64,000 nt of DNA from Gliomastix tumulicola. Lineage: Eukaryota; Ascomycota; Sordariomycetes; Hypocreales; Bionectriaceae. The notes under the pieces were generated by a model that saw nothing but the letters and a program-made list of their open reading frames with translations, ran no database searches and was not told the origin of the DNA. The position numbers and the translations under genes are program-made. Of the stretch, positions 33,036 through 45,073 are shown one piece after another (within the stretch, counting starts at the first letter, position 1; each line of letters opens with the position of its first letter). The stretch covers positions 4,425,782-4,489,781 of the forward strand of contig BCHX01000003.1 in assembly GCA_001599755.1 (NCBI GenBank), read 5' to 3'.

Positions 33036-33540
33036 TGTCCACCTGGCACCTTCTAGGCCAGACAGCAGCCCAGCTATGCTGTTTGCAGTAGCTGCTGCAT
33101 GATAACACTCCTCACTCCCTCGTCTTGGGTTGCGCTCGCTTCCGCTTTCCGTCCACCTGACCACCATCGAGGCCAGACAACAGGCCGCTCCGCCACTTGT
33201 AGTAGCGGCGGGTACAAAATGTAGTCGACACGTCATTTGTACTGCGTCGCTTCCTTGTCAGGATAGCCGTGCATGGAGCCAGCATATGGGCCAGTTTTGC
33301 TGCTTATAGCAGCCAACACGACGTATCATCGACGCCTTATCTCCCTCACAATCCATTTACTTCCACCTTCCCTGCCTGACAATGACCGAGGCCAGACAGC
33401 GGGCCACTTACGCTAGTTGAAGTAGCGGTCGGAGCATGTGATATGGTCGGATGTTGGCTACCTTGCATTGCATTGCTTCCTTGCGCGCCTGACCATTATC
33501 GAGGCCAGCCGGACTTGCGGGCGGCACTACGCCTCGTCGA
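33036..33540. repeat. Degenerate tandem array, ~112-bp period, about 4-5 units
   Basis: The core (C)CACCTGACCA-N-ATCGAGGCCAGACA-N-GGGCC...GTAGTAGCGG recurs at about 33038, 33150, 33257, 33373 and 33485, spaced 107-116 bp, each copy diverged. The intervening sequence also repeats a CTTCC/CATTTG-type block. There is no coding potential across it. Confidence 0.7.
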
Positions 33541-34263
33541 CCCCCTGGTCCCCTTGCGTTGCATTCGCTTCCTCAACCTTGTACACTTGTTTGTAAGCCG
33601 AACAAAATGTGAGCAGTGTTGTTTATAGTAACCAACGCCACATGACGTTTCGGCAACTCCCTATTCCACCTCCCGTTGCAGTCGCCGCCCGCCCAACCCA
33701 AGGTCCGCATCGCATAGGCCGGCCAAGATCCCTCGTAAGGATGAGACGTCGGGGGTGGCTATCGGTCCTCTCTCCATCCGGAGGGAGAAGGAGAGGAATG
33801 ATCACGGTGAGTCGTCCAAGGCGGCATGTTCAACGCCGAATACGCGAAGTAATTGACGTAAGGCTATAGCCAGTATCTTATCAAGGGCCAGTATGTTGGC
33901 TAGGAGCAGGCATGTGCTGCGTGTGGAGTGATAGACGGGATGGGTGTTTGATAAGATCGGGGTTCTGGGGTTGAGAAGTGGTCTGGAAAGACATGAGATG
34001 GCATTGAAGGTCATGAAATGTCGCTCTGTTTCCGCTCTAGCTGAAAGGGGAACCAAGAAAAAAAAAAGGAAAGAAAGACAGAAAAGGAAAACAAAGGTCG
34101 TGCATCCCTAATGTTGTCTATCCATAGGCAAACACTACCACGTGAAGCAAGCCTGGCCTGCAGTAGTTGATAAGTCTGTTCCACAATTTGTAATGCTCAC
34201 TGCGTGAAGGCGAAGCCCAAAGCCTCCAGGCACCTCTTGGGGAGTCCGTCCCCCTCTGACGCA
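33541..34263. other. Intergenic, nothing recognised
   Basis: It includes a purine-rich tract (34050-34095, poly-A/G) and no supported gene. Confidence 0.4.
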
Positions 34264-36934
34264 TCAATCCTGTGTTGGCTCGACAGCTAACAAAGTCGAG
34301 AGCTCCTCATTCGTCACACCATTCCAATCCACGGTGTGGCCTTCCCAGGCAAACTTGACCGGTTGTCGATCGCGCAAACTTCTCTGAATGCCAACAAGGT
34401 AGAGTTTTTCCGTGTAGCCATCGTCAAGCAAGTCGTGGAATATGTGATGGGAAGTTTCTGTCAGCTTAATGAAGTCAGATGTCTGATGGTCGAAGGAACT
34501 CGGCTTAGATAGAAGGATAAACGACAGTATGCCGTCGAAGCGACCACATATTCCTTCCCACTTCTGGCCTTCCGCCCCATCGTAGTTCAGGTTCCCCCGG
34601 GTCCATCCAACTTCTGCGCAGATTGCGTCGAGGCTCTTAGGGCTATGTCGCAGATTGTATGTTTTAAAGCCTCAAGATCTCGGACCAAGGCAATTCGCTG
34701 GAAGCGTAGCTGATATTTGAAAAAGAGCCTCCCTTTGTCGTGAGTTTGGATTTGAAGGATTCTGGACTTCAATCGTTCGCCAATCCCCGTGCTGTTAGGA
34801 TGAAACTGCTTCCTGGCTGTCCTCCATGCGTCGACAAGACCAACAAACTGACGGATGGCTTGTCGGCTTCGCACCGAGGCAGCAAGTTTCAGAACATCGG
34901 CGGGGNGGGGGGNTCCATCGTGCGACTATGGAAGAGGACAGAAAGGATCAGCACGCACGATAAAAGCAATGGCCTGATTCATCTCCCTGGACTCCGACTG
35001 GCTGATCTTTGACGGTCTTGGCTTTGGCGAGCCGACAGCCTTCCGTTCTGTCCAGTGCCGGATGGCACGTGCTGAATGTCGTAATAGGTCCGAAGACCAT
35101 TCAGGCCGCAGTCATCACAGACGACCAAGCCACTCGGCAGAAGGGGCTCATCTGGGAGTAGGAAGTTGATCGATCGAGTGAAGCAGGCTGAATAATTAAT
35201 GCAGGCGTGGTAGACTCCGGGTTGAGTAACGACCACATCGCCTGGCCCGGCGCAGAGGAGCTTATAATCGATTCCTTCGGCCCGTAGTCTTGACGGAGCG
35301 ATGATCAAATTGAGATGGCGAACAAATTGGTTGCACTTGCGGCATGACCAATTGTCTCGGATGAATGCTTCGAACTTCTCCGTGTCCTTGATAAAGATGC
35401 AGATCTTCCAGCCGGCTTCCGTCAGATTGCAGGACCAGAAGTTTGCGTCCTCGTGATGAAAAGGGCTACCAGACCCCTTCTCCCCTATATGATAATATTC
35501 GGCATTGGCGACTGTGAGGTACTTACACCTCACCAGGGTATCCCCGGCATGGAGCAAGCGGTCAAAGGGCATTGACGCTTTGCCTCCATAGTAGGGTATA
35601 GAAGATGGAGGGGGCTGTATGACGGTTACCTCGACAAAGTTGACAATTTCGTCATCGGTTGGACGATTAGGTAGATATGAGAAGTTAGGCCAGTTAAAAT
35701 CAGCCTGCCGTCACGAAATGTCTAAGTGTGAGCATGCAGTTTGCGCATCGGCAGCTCGGTAAGTATTGGCGCGGTAATCGGGATTCGTGAACACGACTGC
35801 TTCGCGATCGATGTTGACCAAGTCTACAGATGGTCCTGTCACCTTGATAAGCTGGAAACAATCGCGTCGACTGACAAGACTGGTTAAGGTGGAGATGAGC
35901 GATTCCCCTATGTGGCCTCTGTTGATACTGGCCGTTGCCTGTCCCTCTGGTGATTCGCTGCAAACGGTTCGCCTTGCGTCTGGCGAACCTTGTGTAAATA
36001 TCGAAGTGGCCTGGGTCTGCACTGATGAAGCAGGGGTATCTGAGCGCTGCGTACTGGGCGACGATAGTGTACCCGAACGTTCTGGCGATGCTAATTCTGC
36101 CGCAGCTTGGCTAGAACAAGCAACAGGAGGCAAGGCAGCGGAGATTACGCCAGCCTCAGAGCCAGCGTCATAATTGATTGCACCAGATTAATCATCCGCT
36201 TCGCGGTCAGGGGACGCGTCGGATCCATCTGTGGAGCAGCCAGCGAGAGCCTCTAGTTCATGTAGTAGATCGAAAGAGGCGTCGGATTCGCCTACTGCGC
36301 TCGAGGAGCCCTCGGGTTCGTGTGTCCGGTCGGATGGCACATCAGGTGTGGTGTCTTGGTTGGACGAAGTATGAGGTGTCGGCACGGTGTTGGGGGATGG
36401 GCCGCGGTCATTGGTAAGACTAGAGGAAGGGTCTGCTTTGTCGACTGCGCGGAAGGGAGCGTCAAGCTTGTTGGTAGTATCAGACGGAGCATCGGGACTG
36501 TGTCCAGATTCGTACGCTGGGAGGGAGGGCGCGAGAGGATCGTCTGCTCGTTCCGGGGGAGTCTCAGCCTTAGGAATAGGGTCCTGCGCCGAGTCGGAAG
36601 GTAGCACGTCGAGCTGAGGGTCCGCAGAGGGCGTGCGCATTTGTTCGGGAGGAGCGACTGGTCAAACTTCGCCATCTAGCTCACCAATGTCCAGGTACGC
36701 GGCCTGGTGTACTTTGAACTTCTCTATTTCGTCTTCGAGATCGGAGTACCTCTGTTCAAACTGCTCGAACAGGATCTGGGCCCGGGATCTTGGTGCCTGC
36801 CGCGCCGAGCGGGTGTGGTGACCCGTAGAGGAAAATCCTTTCGGGAACAACTCAAGCTTGAGATCATCGACGACCCCTCAAAGGTCCTCGAGTTGTCGTT
36901 TCAGGTCGGAGAGCGCTACCGCGGGGGTTGCCAT
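34264..36934 (-). pseudogene. JmjC-domain protein (cupin-fold oxygenase family) with four in-frame stops and frame breaks
   Basis: A single minus-strand frame runs from MATPAVALSDLKRQLEDL (36934) for ~650 codons, interrupted by TGA 36878-36880, TGA 36662-36664, TAA 36188-36190 and TGA 35711-35713. The parts are an N-terminal coiled coil (ILFEQFEQRYSDLEDEIEKF), a long Pro/Ser/Asp-rich linker and a JmjC domain: EYYHIGEKGSGSPFHHED (Fe-binding HxD/E), LNLIIAPSRLRAEGIDY, GDVVVTQPGVYHACINY (second His). After 34980 the match continues only by changing frames, across an N-containing G run (34907, 34913), to WEGICGRFDGILSF and a final PTQD stop at 34264. Such domains hydroxylate or demethylate proteins using Fe(II) and 2-oxoglutarate. 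All four stops can be read as CAA to TAA or CGA to TGA. Confidence 0.75.
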
Positions 36935-38477
36935 GGCGGGGCAGGTCTGCAAAGGGAGGCAGCGTGCGGTCAGGGAGGGCGAAGTCGACTGTAGTGGCCG
37001 TGGGAGATGATCAGCAAAAGGCTCTAGGCAAGGTTGATGGAACTTAAACGGGAATGGTTGCCCTACACGTCGGCCGCTCTTAGCTAGAGCTAATACGTAC
37101 CTGCAGTCCCGTAGCCACAACTATCCTTCTGGCAGCACGTACCCGTAGTGAAATAGTCGCGTCCCGGGTCGCCCAGTGCCTTGGGAATCGCAGTCCTGGG
37201 TGTGCACACAAGAAGTAGGGAAGCCTGCTGGCATTATGGCTGGGTAGGAGACCATTCCGTCACCCACATCGTAGAGAGAGGCGGGAAGGCGGTCGCCCGG
37301 CTAATCACCGGCGAAATATCCCAGCTCCACTGCGACACTGCGACACCACAGCACACAGAACCATAAAACATGTTGGTTGGTATGGAGGGCGCCAAACAAA
37401 TGGATCCTTTGTACTCCGGCTCCATTTACTCGCTCCCCTCGGCAGACTGATGAGCTACCGTTTACTGTGGGCCAGGTCGTCCGTTCTAACTGTTCCCCGA
37501 CATCAATTTTCAGCCGCCTATGTCCCCGTTCTGGAGGAAATGGCATCCATTTCTGGGTGGCTTGGAACTCCAGGGAAGATTACTATGGAAGAACCAAAGC
37601 TGTTGGCAGCTGTCGTAGTATGTGCCTGTTTGGGGTTACTGATGGTCTGCAGGCCTTAAAAAAACACCAGAGTCCGAAACTGTATACAGTGCGCAATATG
37701 AGCCCCAGCACATCTCTATTTATATCCCACATGAATACTTTCACGGTACCTAGATCCACTTGGTTCCTTGATTGGGCACTCAGGCTAGGCTCAGGTCAGG
37801 CTCAAGTCGAGCTCAGTCGGGCTCAGTCGGGCTCAGTCGGGCTCAGCCAGGGCTTGGGTAAAGCGGCGCGAGCTCAGCTTGGCACACGAGAGAGGCAATA
37901 ATGCAGAGCAAATTTCGGGACGGACATAGAGCTGTAGTAGATGTGTTTCAATACCCCGCTATCAGTCGTGTGGTGCTCGCGCGCGCGGTCGGGATTTGAG
38001 CGGTGGGATGACCTCGAAATATGTCGCGAGTGAGTTCTATATAGGGCCGTGTCGGGGGAAGGTCCAGCTGCGATTGCGCACAGATGATCACCGAAAGGGA
38101 GTGCTGTTAGGGAGATGGAATTGAGTAGGTTCGTCTGTGCTGTGTGGCTGATGTTCTTGTGGTCAACTAAGACCCACTTCTGTTGAATCCTATCATCACA
38201 CCTACACTATCCCTATCTAAGAAGGTAGGGGGTGTGGATTTATGCAGTCGTCCATTGACACCACCGATGACAACCGTAGGCTCTGCAATGTTTGAAATCT
38301 GTAGATTTTGGTCTACCTGTTTTGAACTGTGAGCAGGGAGCTTTGATCATCGCTCCATCCATGCAGCAAAACACCGCCACGGTTTCAGGCCTCCTTAGTG
38401 GCACGTGTAGTGAGGCTCTGAGTAGTAGAATTCTACCATTCTCCTCCCTCTGCTCCCCGTACTGGAGATTTCTGATC
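36935..38477. other. 1.5-kb intergenic region
   Basis: No convincing gene. It contains a decamer repeat cluster at 37785-37850 and a CGCGCGCG-containing promoter-like stretch near 37980-38060 (with TATATAGGGCC) on the + strand that leads to no recognisable gene. Confidence 0.4.
37785..37850 (+). repeat. Decamer tandem repeat (GCTCAGTCGG)
   Basis: Three perfect GCTCAGTCGG units are flanked by diverged ones (GCTCAGGTCAG, GCTCAAGTCGA, GCTCAGCCAGG). Confidence 0.85.
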
Positions 38478-41188
38478 TTATAAAACAACATCATCCGGGG
38501 AATTCCAAAAGACATCGGGCTGATAGTCTTCATGAACTCCGCCGATGCCAATGAAGTCGTCTGTGTCGTGTCCGAAGCGCACCATATCAGAAGGGCCAGG
38601 TAAATCATTGATCTCCATGACCCCTTCATTGGATTCAGCTCGAGTCTCAGCCAAGTTGTCAGCCGTATTCTCTGCCCCAATATCGTCCAACCGGGACAAT
38701 CGGCCGGGGAGCTGATCATTTTCGTCGCTTTGCGGTTCCGGCTCGTCCGCCTTGACGAGCCAGGGGTGAGACTCATCCTGGATCGTAGATCGAGGACGAG
38801 CACCAGCACCAGAGCTTGTATCGCCCAAGTCTCGGGGCCGGGCCTCGCCTGCTTCTTGGTGAGCCACGAAGACGGCAGAGGAAATCTTTTCCTCGCCGAA
38901 CTCTCCTTGCCCAGAGTTGTCCCCTGAGTGTCGTCGCAAGTAGTATGCTGCGTCTCCAGTATGTACGCGGCTAACATCACCCATAAGGCCCAGGACTGAG
39001 GAAGATGGCGAATCATATGAAGCTGGTTGTGCCCAATCCGGAGGTCGCCATGGGAAAATGAGGCCGCCTTGAAAGTAAGACTCCTCCCAAGTTCGCTGTG
39101 CATCGGAAATCACAGGGACTTGTAAAGCTTCTAGACCTGAACCTATCTCACTGCTTGATTTGCTTAACATATCTTCCGAAGTCGAGCCGTCACCATGATC
39201 ACTGTCCCTGATGGGCTCGCCAAAGATGCTTTGGAAATTTTGGTCGTCGAATGGGACGGCTTTTATAGACCCCGGGACTGTTCCGTGGTTCCAGGCGGAT
39301 GGCGGAGCTTGATAGTCGATATCGAGTTCACTACCGCCAGAACCATCTAGCTCAGAGTGTCGTGGTTCGTCGTCGAAAGTCAACGAAACGTCGTCCAACT
39401 CATTTCTTTGTCCGTGAGAACCTCCGCTGGAACTTGTTTCATGCTCATCGCGTGAAGTGGCTGACTGGGACCTCGATCCCGCACTGTTAGTGTTATCTCT
39501 GCTTGGGTCTGTGAAGGCATCTAGGCGCAGAGATATGAATGAGAAGGCCCTGAGGTGTTCTGCGATGTGTCGTGCCAACCGTTTGGCTACGGCCAAATCC
39601 GAAATGCGAGGGGAGTCTTTTGTTGTACGAGGTCTATCGTATGGGCCGGATGGCTCGGCCAAGGAAGTGTGGCTTTCCAAGTTATGGTCGGGAGCTCTCT
39701 CAATATTGTGTTGTTCCAGGGTGGGATCATACCCACACAGGAGACATTCGTTCGCCTTTCGTCGACTTAGAGTCAAGCTTCTTCGAGCTATAGTTGGGAT
39801 CTGTCTTTCGGTATATGCATCTTTGTGACTCAGCCGCATATGTTCTTCCAACTCATGGAGCTCTTGGAAGGTATGACCATCGATAATGCATGTCCACTGA
39901 GATTCGGCGTAGAGGTCGCTCGTCCATCTGCGGGAATGTAGGTCCATATGGTTTTCCCAGTCGGACAATCGGTGAAATCCTACTTGAAGACTTGAACATT
40001 CTTCGGCAAGGCAGATGTATGGTTGAAGGTCTAGGTCAACGTGTTTTCTATTGAGAAGAGTTAGATTGTATGGCTTGGCTCAGTTCTGATGGGACTTGCC
40101 TCCACCAGTTCTCTTCTTTAACTTTTTTGACCTCGAAATTTCCGCTGCACCAGCTGCAAGTCACTACTGGAGACATTCCTTCGGGCTTCGGTGGGCTGGG
40201 ATATCTAGCATCGGCCATATGAATAGACGAAGCCCTGCTAGGCTGCTGCTGCCGGAGTTGCATTATCCTAGGGATGGCTTGTGGAGGAAGTGTTGATGGC
40301 CTCGAACTTCGGGCTTGCTCCTGCCTTACGATTTCATCGATGTTGTCCTGAGTCGTGACCGGAATAATCGTCGGCCGCTCGTCAGGCTTCTCTTGATCCT
40401 TGGTATCTGGTTCTTCGGGCTCCATTTCGTCAATAACAGGTCTGATTCTAGGCCTCCGCCGATTCAGGTTATTGTGGTGATGCTCCATATACTTGAGACG
40501 TAAATAGCGCTCCAGAAGGGATCGACTTAGAAGCCGCTGGAGAGGTACTGGCGCATCTTGATATAAAGTGGAGGTAATCAGCGCAGTGATTTCCTCGAGA
40601 GAAGACGAAAGGTTCCTCGCCGAGAAAGCCTTGACTCTGGCGGCTAGGCTACCTGTTGAGGCTTGCCGGATCGTCGTTCCCAGCCTGTGGAGGCGGTCGA
40701 TGGCACCCTCGATCGATCCTTGTGTGCGGCTAATGCTATTGCGCAGGCTGGAGATCTGATCTGAGGGTTCAGCAGCCTGGGAGCCGCCAGGGACTGCTAT
40801 TTGATTGCGATTCGTCAAGGTCGCCACAAGCTCGATTAGTTCTTGAACTAGGCGTATGTTAGCCTTCCGAGCTGATAGCCGCAGACTGACAACCCTCACA
40901 GCGATCAAGGTTCTTGTGCAAGACCTTGAGCAGTCTCAACACCATGTCGCGAACCTCCACACTGACTTCCAGCCGTCGATCGAGACTGAACTTTTCCTCT
41001 GCAAAGGCGCCAGTGTACGATGCCCAAGCGCTGAAGCGGGCATAGCTGTCTTGGAGAAAGTGTGAAGACACAATATTTGATTCCTCAAAGATAGCACTCC
41101 GGGTCTCGATGAGGGAGATGTTGTCAGCCAAGAGCACGTCGCAATCCGTCGCTGCCGCATATACAGTTAACGGATCCGGATCCGTCAT
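38478..41188 (-). CDS. Fungal C2H2-type zinc-finger protein with NLR-neighbour-type N-terminal domain
   Basis: Three exons in phase (40900-41188, 40100-40847, 38478-40047) give 868 aa. The start MTDPDPLTVYAAATDCD opens an all-helical domain (SSHFLQDSYARFSAWASYTG; SLDRRLEVSVEVRDMVLRLL) common at the N-terminus of fungal ankyrin/NLR-associated proteins. The middle has TCSWCSGNFEV then, after the second intron, HVDLDLQPYICLAEEC, and an array of degenerate C2H2 fingers (WENHMDLH, ELEEHMRLSH, ECLLCGYDPT) closing with RLARHIAEHLRAFSFISLRL. The C-terminal ~330 residues are acidic and disordered. Intron 2 uses a GC donor (GGAG|GCAAGT). These proteins are thought to act in signalling or incompatibility; no function is demonstrated. 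A truncated paralogue lies at 62830-63330. Confidence 0.8.
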
Positions 41189-41941
41189 GGTGACGTCCGG
41201 GCCATCAAGACTGGCTCTCATGATAACTAAAACATTGTCGAATTTTCTTGCCCCCTGCAGTAGATGTCGGAAGTCGAGACAGATCCCGAGGACGGGAGGA
41301 GGTTGATGGCCGAAAATGACGGTTAGACGTGGCAGCTGAGTCTTGGAGGGCGGGGTATGCATATTGGATATTCGACAGTCGCTCAGCACCCCTGATTGGC
41401 TGTTGCTGTGCCGCATGCTGGTTGGCCACAGATAAGCGAAACTCCCCAATCATCGGAATTATGCATTCTTTACAGAGTGCTGTGGATGATTCAGGATCAT
41501 TCACGCTCAAGTAGAAAAAGCGCACCATGGAATCCTCTAGGACCACCATCACCCTACGCATTCATTTTGAGGAATGTCCAAGCGAAATATTATAGTGAGA
41601 GTTGAGCTTTTTGTTTATAAGCTATCCAATGAGCGAGTCTATGCTGTAACCCAGGCGTGGTTTCTCACAAGTCGCTTGCGTTTCGAGCCACCATTTCCCG
41701 TTCGTCACACTGAAGTTCAGCGCAAGTGGCCTTGCTAGCTCCATCATATAATTTACGTATAAAGACAGTGCACCTAGTTTAATAGAGGGAAGATAATTCT
41801 ATTAAATAATATAGTATAAAAACAGCGAGCAGATTCTACTACTATACCTTACCTACTACCTAGTAAGTACTGTAGGTATATATACAGGCAAGGTACCTTG
41901 GGTAAGTTAGGTTAGTACTAGGTAGTAAACAGCAAATTCTC
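41189..41941. other. Spacer between HET gene and zinc-finger gene
   Basis: The first ~370 bp (41189-41560) are conserved with the region upstream of the paralogue at 63340-63730, in both DNA and conceptual translation, so they were part of the same duplication. The rest is AT-rich, with inverted copies of ACTACCTAGTA near 41855 and 41925. Confidence 0.5.
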
Positions 41942-43660
41942 TTAACATAGGACCAAGGTCGTTTCTGCAAGATCCCCTCGCTCTGTCCTCGTAAAGATTT
42001 CCCCTTCCATGACACCCTCAATGTAACACTCCCCCAGCAGTCGGTATGTTGAATCTTTCTGGAGACGCACCACGAAAGGTGTTCTGGCGCCTGCGACGAC
42101 ACAGCAAAAATCACCTGCCTTCAGCTGCGGTGGTCCAATCCCCATGTATCCTTGGCGAGTCGTGAAGAAGCTCCTGTGCAGAGAAGCGTGATACCCTCTC
42201 CCATGCTCCAGGACCCCTATCCATCTTGAGGCTTCTGCCTGGCTCAGAGGTGCAGTCGGTGATTGACTCGGGTCGAAAGTAGCCTGGCACGCGGACGCTG
42301 TGACTGTTATGGCAAACGCCCTCGTCAGGTCGGGATAATTCTTCCCGCACCGGTCTGGGTCAGCGACGCTGCGCTGGAACGCCTCAATGAGCGGATTGAT
42401 ATCGGCCCCCTCAGAGTCGGCTCGGAGATGGTGAGAGCGGACCGGTCCGACGGCAAAGTCCAGAAAGTCAAAGACAATCCCGGTGACCGAGAGTAGGTTG
42501 CCGTCAATACTGTACTTGAACGGAGCACCGTTGGATGCATTGTAGCCTTTGGACCTGTTCAGGCCGAGGAGAGGCTCGGGCGGATCTTCGACCTCGTCCC
42601 AGACGGGACACCAGCCAGGCAGATCTTCGACTAGCCCCAGCTCCGGGCTGCGGGCCGCGTACGACAAGATGATGGGGTTCTGATGGGCATTCAAGCAGCT
42701 GGCGGCAAAGTCACGATAGACAGCCTTCGCGTCGACGTGGTAGTTCGGCGAGAACTTGTGAGCACCGGGATGACCGAGGAAAGCGTAGACCAGGTCACGC
42801 GGATCAGTAGCTCTGCGCCTGTGACGTGCGCAACCCACGCAATCGAGGAACGCGATGTCCAGCGCGTAATCACTCGGCCGCGTGCTGAACTGGCCTCGTT
42901 TCGGCTGATTGTACCCTACCCAGGAGCTGCGGACAGATGAACCAGACGAGATGAAGCGAAGATGGCCGAAGTAGGCGAGCCAGGTGCAAGACAGCATCAG
43001 GTCTTCCCAGTCGATGCTTTCATCCCCGTACAGAAGCTCTGCCTTGGCAGCAAGCCCGGCCTCCTGTACGACCCAAGCTCGCTCCCAGTAGGGCAGGCCC
43101 CAAAACCTCTGCCAGGCACTGTAGTCGTTCTTGGCGAGGTCCTTCTCGACATCTGGGTCTGGCAGGCCTTTGACAGCATCGATGAGTTCCTGGCCCTGGG
43201 ATAGCTTCTGAAGCAGCATGGCTCTAAATATCGCGATGGTATCCTTCACCAGTCGGGGATCTCCCTCTAACCCCCGTCCGATATAGACCAGGACCGAGAA
43301 GGCTTGCTCGTAGATCTTGCCCATGATGTTGACCTGGTGCTCGCGCTCGTCGAGGCTGCGCTGGTCGATGCAGATGGCATCGACCCAGATGATCAGGGTT
43401 TCCGTCTCGCTCCGGATCCGCAAGAGGGCATCCCTCAGGTTGGCCGCAATCAGCACGGGCGTGTCGTCGCAGATGATGGCATCGACCGGCGTCGGGTCGC
43501 CCCATACGTACGAGACGGCCTGGTATTCGGGCATCTCGCTTGTTCTGACCGTCACGATATGGGCTCGCAAAGGTGCAGACCTTTCCGCAGGAGGGAAGAC
43601 CATGAGCCGGATAGAGTCCTCTTCCACGAGGGAATGACGCCGGTAGAGAGGCTGGTACAT
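41942..43660 (-). CDS. HET-domain protein (heterokaryon incompatibility family)
   Basis: An uninterrupted 572-aa single-exon frame starting MYQPLYRRHSLVEEDSIRLM. The HET domain blocks are present: YQAVSYVWGDP, LRDALLRIRSETETLIIWVD, AICIDQRSLDEREHQV, GKIYEQAFSVLVYIG and YWERAWVVQEAGLA. The C-terminal part (GDFCCVVAGARTPFVVRL, YRLLGECYIEGVMEGEIF) is typical of this family. HET proteins trigger growth arrest or cell death after fusion of incompatible hyphae, and the N-terminal domain is TIR-related. The gene is intact, in contrast to its damaged neighbours, and lies between the zinc-finger gene and the transposon block, the usual polymorphic accessory setting. Confidence 0.93.
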   Translation of the reverse strand: MYQPLYRRHSLVEEDSIRLMVFPPAERSAPLRAHIVTVRTSEMPEYQAVSYVWGDPTPVDAIICDDTPVLIAANLRDALLRIRSETETLIIWVDAICIDQRSLDEREHQVNIMGKIYEQAFSVLVYIGRGLEGDPRLVKDTIAIFRAMLLQKLSQGQELIDAVKGLPDPDVEKDLAKNDYSAWQRFWGLPYWERAWVVQEAGLAAKAELLYGDESIDWEDLMLSCTWLAYFGHLRFISSGSSVRSSWVGYNQPKRGQFSTRPSDYALDIAFLDCVGCARHRRRATDPRDLVYAFLGHPGAHKFSPNYHVDAKAVYRDFAASCLNAHQNPIILSYAARSPELGLVEDLPGWCPVWDEVEDPPEPLLGLNRSKGYNASNGAPFKYSIDGNLLSVTGIVFDFLDFAVGPVRSHHLRADSEGADINPLIEAFQRSVADPDRCGKNYPDLTRAFAITVTASACQATFDPSQSPTAPLSQAEASRWIGVLEHGRGYHASLHRSFFTTRQGYMGIGPPQLKAGDFCCVVAGARTPFVVRLQKDSTYRLLGECYIEGVMEGEIFTRTERGDLAETTLVLC

Positions 43661-44398
43661 GGCTGCCGTAATCTTGGTGGCGAACAGGCCTACGGTGAGA
43701 ATCGTACATGAGGCCTAGGGTTGGGGGGGGGAGGGGGAGGGGGNGGGGGGGGGGATTTGGCCAGCTTAATAAATCTGAAGGGCAGGCAACCCTTCGACCA
43801 GCGAGCCTGTGCCACGTGGGACAAGGTGATGGAAAAAGACAACAGACATCCTTATCAGTGCATATTTCTCGGTGCGCGCGTGGGATGCTCCGCTGGTGAG
43901 GGGAAGCAAAGGAGGAGATGTGGGTGGTAATCAAAGATGATTTCAGTGTCTGACCACCTATATAAATACTGGTACGCACCTCTTGCCCTGCACTTGCTCT
44001 ATCAGGCGCGTAATATCAAAAGATGGTAGCTGAAACTCACCCATGACCTGACTCCAAGCTCATATCATATTCTGGCCAGCGGCAGCCCTGTACAGCGTAT
44101 TGGATGTCACACCTCGACGCAGGCCTCCTCTCCTTGGTCACTGGCCACCCCCGACGGGCAACATCTGCGGTAAATCCGCAGTACGGTCGGACGTTTATTT
44201 GCGCGGTAGATTATAATCGGATAAGGCAGTCAGGCAGATGGGATACCCAGGGGTCCCCGGATGCTAGGACACGTGTATACGAGTAGCAACAGAATGGCAT
44301 GACGGTGGTTGGTTGATGAGGGGGTGGACGGAGGTCACGGCCAAAAAGATGTGCCGCCAAGACGCCAGGCCAGGGTGCCTGGTGTGGTGCGGGATTTT
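43661..44398. other. HET promoter region up to the transposon border
   Basis: It contains a poly-G tract with one N (43726-43756), a TATAAATA box-like motif near 43963 and normal base composition until the abrupt AT shift after about 44450. Confidence 0.5.
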
Positions 44399-44403
44399 AG
44401 GCC

Positions 44404-44553
44404 CAAATTTACAGAACGCTGTCGAAATGACACCCCCAACCTATTAGAATAACACCCCTGACTCCACTTAGGCAGCTTATTTACCTTACTAATTAATATA
44501 AGACTTTAAGCTACATCTAGATATAGTAGGGGACCTCATAGATATACCACTAG
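44404..44553 (+). repeat. Left terminal inverted repeat of the outer element
   Basis: It pairs with 62653-62800 up to ACCACTAG, after which the arms diverge. Most differences are transitions. Confidence 0.8.
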
Positions 44554-44954
44554 GTTATTTCTATTATCTAGGACTACTATAGAGACTACTAGAGCTACTA
44601 GTGTATAGTGCTACTATCCACTACTATAGACGCCCCTGTCTACACTACTATACACTATTCTATCTAGTGCTATAAGGGCTCCTAGGGCTAGAATTAATTA
44701 TATAGGGTATAGTGAGGCACTAGAGGCCCTATAAAGTATATATTAGTACCCTTAAAGAGCCCTACTAGCCCTTAGCTTTACTATACCTAAGAGCTTTTAG
44801 GCACCTATACTAAGGGAGGCACTTACTATAATAGTAAAAAGGGGGTTAATACTAGTGCTAGTAGTTATATAATTAATACTTAGAGCTATAGAGGCTATAG
44901 CTATAGTAGTTATAACTATTAGAAGTACTATTAGAAGTATTATTAATACTATTA

Positions 44955-45008
44955 TAGAGGTAGCTATAGAGGTGGCTATAGAGGTAGCTATAGGGGTAGC
45001 TATAAGGC
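44955..45008 (+). repeat. 12-bp tandem repeat encoding an RG-S/G-Y motif
   Basis: Four units of GAGGTAGCTATA-like sequence translate as RGSY/RGGY repeats in one frame. This could be a remnant of an RGG-type nucleic-acid-binding region of the outer element's protein. Confidence 0.55.
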
Positions 45009-45073
45009 CTATAACTATAATACTAGAAGTATTATATACACCTAAGATACTTATTATTCCTACTATAATATAA

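Noticed and set aside
38240..39103. Minus-strand 287-codon frame overlapping the zinc-finger gene's end
   Set aside because: It is a shadow of the 868-aa protein in another frame, without its own domain features.
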